64,000 bases of DNA, from positions 17,341-81,340 of the forward strand of contig JAPLTN010000099.1 of NCBI GenBank assembly GCA_026398135.1. The letters run 5' to 3'. A program made the position numbers and the translations under genes. This stretch comes from Verrucomicrobiota bacterium (GTDB lineage Bacteria > Verrucomicrobiota > Verrucomicrobiia > Opitutales > Opitutaceae). Below, piece after piece: positions 61,147 through 64,000 of the stretch (position 1 is its first letter; the number at the start of each line of letters is the position of its first letter). A model generated the notes under the pieces. The model made no database searches. It was given only the letters and a program-made list of their open reading frames with translations, and was not told where the DNA came from.

Positions 61147-61710
61147 TTACTTCTTCAGCACGACGATGTCGGCGCGGCGATCTTTGGCCATGACGTCGGC
61201 GGCGGCATTTTCGGAGGCTTCGAGGTCGCCCTTGGAGAGGACTTCGATCTTGGCGTCGGCGACGCCGAGGGTGACGAGATATTGTTTGGCGGCGGCGGCG
61301 CGACGGTCGCCGAGGCCGAGGTTGTAGTCACCAGTGCCGCGCCAATCGCAACGGCCTTCGAGCAGGAGGCGATATTGGGGGTTGGCTTCGAGGTAGGCCT
61401 TGGCGGCGTCGAGCTTTGCGCGCTCGGGGGCGGCGATGGCGGACTGATCGTAGGCGAAATACACGGGCTGGAGGAGGCCGCGGATCATGTCCTCGGTCTC
61501 GATCACGCCATCACGACCGGTGAGATCGGTGCCGGGTGCCTGGCTGTTGAGGTCGGTGCCGAAGCCGGTTGCGTCGCCGGGATTGAGCGTGCCGGGTTGG
61601 CCGATCACGGTTTGCGACGGGTCACGACGGGGCTTTTTAGAGCAGCCAACCGAAAACACGGTGGCGGCGGAAATTAGAACGAAGAGGGCCTTGCGGATGG
61701 TCACTTGCAT
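61147..61710 (-). CDS. pal: peptidoglycan-associated lipoprotein (Pal/OmpA family)
   Basis: The protein has 187 residues from ATG 61710. A lipoprotein signal with VFSVGC (Cys about 23) is followed by a flexible segment and an OmpA-C domain: VYFAYDQSAIAAPERAKLDAAKAYLEANPQYRLLLEGRCDWRGTGDYNLGLGDRRAAAAKQYLV. The lipoprotein anchors the outer membrane to peptidoglycan. The segment EGRCDWRGTGDYN replaces the usual EGHCDERGT, keeping the fold residues. No tol genes are adjacent. Confidence 0.9.
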   Translation of the reverse strand: MQVTIRKALFVLISAATVFSVGCSKKPRRDPSQTVIGQPGTLNPGDATGFGTDLNSQAPGTDLTGRDGVIETEDMIRGLLQPVYFAYDQSAIAAPERAKLDAAKAYLEANPQYRLLLEGRCDWRGTGDYNLGLGDRRAAAAKQYLVTLGVADAKIEVLSKGDLEASENAAADVMAKDRRADIVVLKK

Positions 61711-61792
61711 GGTGGAGGAGTGGTTGACGTTAAGGCCTAGGCATCTTGCGTCCTCAAGCAGATTATCCGGCAAGCTGCCGCCAACTTTTACC

Positions 61793-62647
61793 ATGCCCGG
61801 CGATTACATGTGTTTCCTCTTTGATAACGGGTCGTTTAGACCCGACGCGACGCGTGCCCTGCGGGCCTTGGCCGCGCGCCTGGAGACGGCCTTGGGCAGT
61901 CCGGTGCGGGCGGTTTCCTTGCTGCATTCAACACGAATCCCGGCGGCGGAGTTGGACGGGGTGCCGGCCCAGCTTCTGGAACCGGCGCTCGATGCGTGGT
62001 TAGCGGGGCAGCCGACTGGCACGGCGCTGTTGTTGCCGTTATTTTTCGGGCCGAGCGGCGCGTTGGTCGATTATTTGCCGGAGCGAATGGCGGCCTTGGC
62101 GAAGAAACATCCGCACGGACGCATGATTTTGGCTGATGCGCTGGTGCGGGCGGACGAGGCGGTGAATGAGTTGGTCGAGATTCTGGCGGATCGGGCGCGG
62201 TCGGCGGCGGCGGCGCGGGGTTGGTGCCGAGCCAAGGTGGTTTTGTGCGATCACGGGACCCCGCTGCCGAGCGTGACGGCAGTGCGCGACCGGCTGGGCG
62301 CGGAATTGGCCACAGCGTTGGCGGGTGAGTTTGCCGAGGTGGGCGTGGCTTCGATGGAGCGGCGCGAAGGTGAAGCGTATGCTTTTAACGAGCCCTTGCT
62401 CGCACGGCGACTGACGGAAGCACCCTTTGATACGGGTAACGTGGTGGTGCTTTTGCAGTTTTTATCCCCCGGCCGTCATGCGGGTCCGGGCGGGGACGTC
62501 GCGGAGATTTGCGCCCAAGCCGAGACTGCACGGCCGGAACTGCGCACCGGGATGAGCGAGCCGATCGCGGACGACGCGCGATTGGTGGATTTGCTGGTGC
62601 GGCGCGCCAGGCAGGCGCTGGTTAGGGCTGCCTCGGGGGCGGCTTAG
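61793..62647 (+). CDS. CbiX-like sirohydrochlorin chelatase
   Basis: This 284-residue protein resembles CbiX-type chelatases that insert Co or Fe into sirohydrochlorin. Conserved pieces are [63 protein letters not shown] (second half, His) and [21 protein letters not shown]. It has two similar halves. It could use the product of the cobA-hemD gene after oxidation. ATG 61808 is an alternative start. Overlaps the next gene tail to tail by four bases. Confidence 0.78.
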   Translation: MPGDYMCFLFDNGSFRPDATRALRALAARLETALGSPVRAVSLLHSTRIPAAELDGVPAQLLEPALDAWLAGQPTGTALLLPLFFGPSGALVDYLPERMAALAKKHPHGRMILADALVRADEAVNELVEILADRARSAAAARGWCRAKVVLCDHGTPLPSVTAVRDRLGAELATALAGEFAEVGVASMERREGEAYAFNEPLLARRLTEAPFDTGNVVVLLQFLSPGRHAGPGGDVAEICAQAETARPELRTGMSEPIADDARLVDLLVRRARQALVRAASGAA

Positions 62648-63294
62648 CCGATGGGTTTGCGCGGGGTGATGATGCCGACCTCGACTGCGTAGCGGGTAAG
62701 GCTGGCGACGTCGTGCAAATTGAGTTTCCGCATCAAATTGGTGCGGTGGTTGTCCACCGTTTTCACGCTGATATCGAGGCGGGAGGCGATTTCCTTGGTG
62801 CTGTTGCTCTCGGCCACGAGCTGGAGGATTTCGCGTTCGCGATCGGTGAGGAAGTCCGAGCTCTGGCTGGAGCCGGGGTTGGCCACTACGTTGCGCAGGA
62901 GCGAGGCCACGGCGGGGCCGAAATAGGTGCCGCCGCCGGCGACGGTGGCCAGACCTTTGCGGAATTCGCTCAGGCCGGCGGTTTTCTCGACGAAGCCATG
63001 CGCGCCCACTTCAAGCATCTCGCGCACCAGCACCGGATTTTCGTGGCCGGAGAAAACCAGCACTCGCACGTTTGGAAGGGTTTTCACGAGACGACGCAGA
63101 AGATCCACGCCGTTCAGGCCGGGGAGTTTGGCGTCGAGGACAAGGAGGTCAGGCTTGGTTTCCAGGCAGAGAGCCAAGGCGGTCTGGCCGTCGCCGCTTT
63201 CGCCGACCAGTTGGTAGTTTTTGTCCAGATGGAGCAGCTCGACCAACATTTCACGGATCGCGGTTTGGTCTTCGATAATGACAAGTCGCTTCAT
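62644..63294 (-). CDS. NarL/FixJ-type response regulator
   Basis: The 216-residue regulator has a receiver domain ([19 protein letters not shown]; phosphorylation Asp in [31 protein letters not shown] supplies the Lys) and a LuxR-type HTH ([43 protein letters not shown]). No kinase gene is adjacent, so it is an orphan here. Confidence 0.93.
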   Translation of the reverse strand: MKRLVIIEDQTAIREMLVELLHLDKNYQLVGESGDGQTALALCLETKPDLLVLDAKLPGLNGVDLLRRLVKTLPNVRVLVFSGHENPVLVREMLEVGAHGFVEKTAGLSEFRKGLATVAGGGTYFGPAVASLLRNVVANPGSSQSSDFLTDREREILQLVAESNSTKEIASRLDISVKTVDNHRTNLMRKLNLHDVASLTRYAVEVGIITPRKPIG

Positions 63295-63345
63295 AGGTGT
63301 AATCTAAAGGGATAAATCTCAGGGCCAGCACCTGATAAACAGCTA

Positions 63346-63843
63346 ATGTTACGTTTCACGCAAACGCCAAGTTCACTTCTATTGCGCCGCTTGACGGCAA
63401 TGAGCGTGTTTGTCGCGCCTTGGTGGCTCGCGGGTTGCGCCGCCCCGAACGATCAACCCTCCGGGGTAGTCCGGGATGCGAGCGTGCCGCCGCCGAGCAC
63501 CAATGTTACCCGTAACCAAGCGTGGCGCGATGCGGAGGCGATCGCGAGTCTCGACCCGAATCGACTCACGGTGATTGGCGCCGGGGTTTCCATGCGCCCG
63601 ATTTATGGGGAAAACACGGTGCTGGTGTTGCAAAAAGTCCCTTACGAAAGGCTGAGCGCGGGCATGAATGTGGCCTACCGGAATCAACATGGCGGGGTGG
63701 TTTTGCACCGGCTGATCGCGCGGGATGCGCGAGGCTGGCGGGCGGTGGGCTTTAACAACGAGGTCGAGGACTTCGAGCGGGTGACGCCGGAGAATCTGCT
63801 CGGCACGGTATATGCCGCCTTCGCCAACGCGGACGTGAAATAG
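63346..63843 (+). CDS. lipoprotein with signal-peptidase (S24/S26)-like domain
   Basis: This 165-residue protein has a lipoprotein signal (WWLAGCAAP, Cys about 28; ATG 63400 is an alternative start). The soluble part reads GAGVSMRPIYGENTVLVLQKVPYERLSAGMNVAYRNQHGGVVLHRLIARD, the pattern of the S26/S24 fold, in which SMRP would hold the serine nucleophile. The general-base Lys of signal peptidases is replaced by HR at the matching place. Activity is uncertain. Confidence 0.65.
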   Translation: MLRFTQTPSSLLLRRLTAMSVFVAPWWLAGCAAPNDQPSGVVRDASVPPPSTNVTRNQAWRDAEAIASLDPNRLTVIGAGVSMRPIYGENTVLVLQKVPYERLSAGMNVAYRNQHGGVVLHRLIARDARGWRAVGFNNEVEDFERVTPENLLGTVYAAFANADVK

Positions 63844-63860
63844 GCTTCGCCGGCACGTCC

Positions 63861-64000
63861 TAGTGTTCTGGCCACTTAATGTCTTTACATATTTCGGATT
63901 TCACACAGGCTCTTGTCATGGCGAGACGAGCTATTCCCTTGGTCTTGGATGATGAGCAACTTGTGGCCCTGCGAGAGTTGGAGAGGGCTGACAACACGCC
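63861..64000 (+). mobile_element. left end of an IS630-type insertion sequence (truncated by window)
   Basis: After the lipoprotein gene the sequence changes to lower GC. TAGTGTTCTGGCCACTTAAT at 63860 probably marks the terminal repeat near a TA target, and a transposase-like gene starts at 63918. The right end lies outside the window, so the exact border is not proven. Confidence 0.55.
63918..64000 (+). CDS. IS630-family transposase, N-terminus (partial)
   Basis: The 27 visible codons read MARRAIPLVLDDEQLVALRE and end LERADNTP, like the N-terminal HTH region of IS630/Tc1-type transposases (LDDEQ..AL..L.RA..TP). The gene runs off the window. Confidence 0.6.
   Translation, partial: MARRAIPLVLDDEQLVALRELERADNT

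Overview
The window looks like a chromosomal segment of a GC-rich Verrucomicrobiota bacterium, most likely of the Opitutales/Opitutaceae type. The pointers are inferred from gene content: an LpxC-FabZ fusion, fused CcoNO, a double-length UvrA, an McsA-McsB-ClpC cluster outside Firmicutes, a single pseudopilin gene, a Gram-negative envelope set (LpxA, Pal, Mla), and many starts without a clear Shine-Dalgarno. Almost all of it reads as housekeeping DNA. The accessory part is about 23.5-31 kb, plus an insertion-sequence end at the right border.

Layout. 0-11 kb: a GspB-like secretion protein, two tRNA-Val genes around ldt/asd, tRNA-Val(UAC)-ilvN-ilvC, hemC and a cobA-hemD fusion, a CBS/DRTGG pyrophosphatase, a pseudopilin and ilvE. 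11-16 kb: mcsA-mcsB-clpC, the protein-arginine-phosphorylation quality-control set. 16-23.6 kb: EVE protein, PIN-TRAM membrane protein, RluD, an inositol-phosphatase-like enzyme, ilvB, argH, OsmC and tRNA-Arg. 23.7-31.1 kb: a tandem (four-ABC-module) UvrA split into a 1627-residue part (modules 1-3) and a 376-residue part (module 4). Between them lie a VapBC-type toxin-antitoxin pair and a type I restriction (HsdR) remnant. 31-43 kb: DeoR regulator, holin-like membrane protein, MsrA, a sugar-ABC ATPase, EttA, RecD2, a HAD phosphatase and an Mla-type lipid transport operon. 43-55 kb: MntR, a small membrane protein, a PocR-AraC regulator and a complete cbb3 oxidase operon with assembly genes (ccoNO, ccoQ-like, monoheme ccoP, ccoG, ccoH-like, a SafE-type protein, an HDOD protein and the ccoI copper ATPase). 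55-64 kb: a two-component system, an EF-hand protein, a diheme cytochrome, lpxC-fabZ/lpxA, pal, a CbiX-like chelatase, a NarL-type regulator, a lipoprotein with a signal-peptidase-like motif, and the 5' end of an IS630-type element.

The most unusual signal is the repeat load. Short palindromic elements of several families occur in intergenic gaps and also, in frame, inside uvrA. Four copies of a GTAG-plus-hairpin (REP-like) unit encode the peptide (V)(G/V)RSLANA in four different places of the split UvrA. Three 21-bp palindromes make up the linker between UvrA modules 2 and 3. A second GTAG-hairpin family forms two inverted pairs (BIME-like, at 7.5 and 19.5 kb), and a 109-bp element at 15.8 kb folds into four hairpins inside an outer stem. 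Together these suggest that mobile palindromes are tolerated as peptide inserts at loops and linkers of UvrA. All family assignments come from reading motifs by eye; no database search was run.
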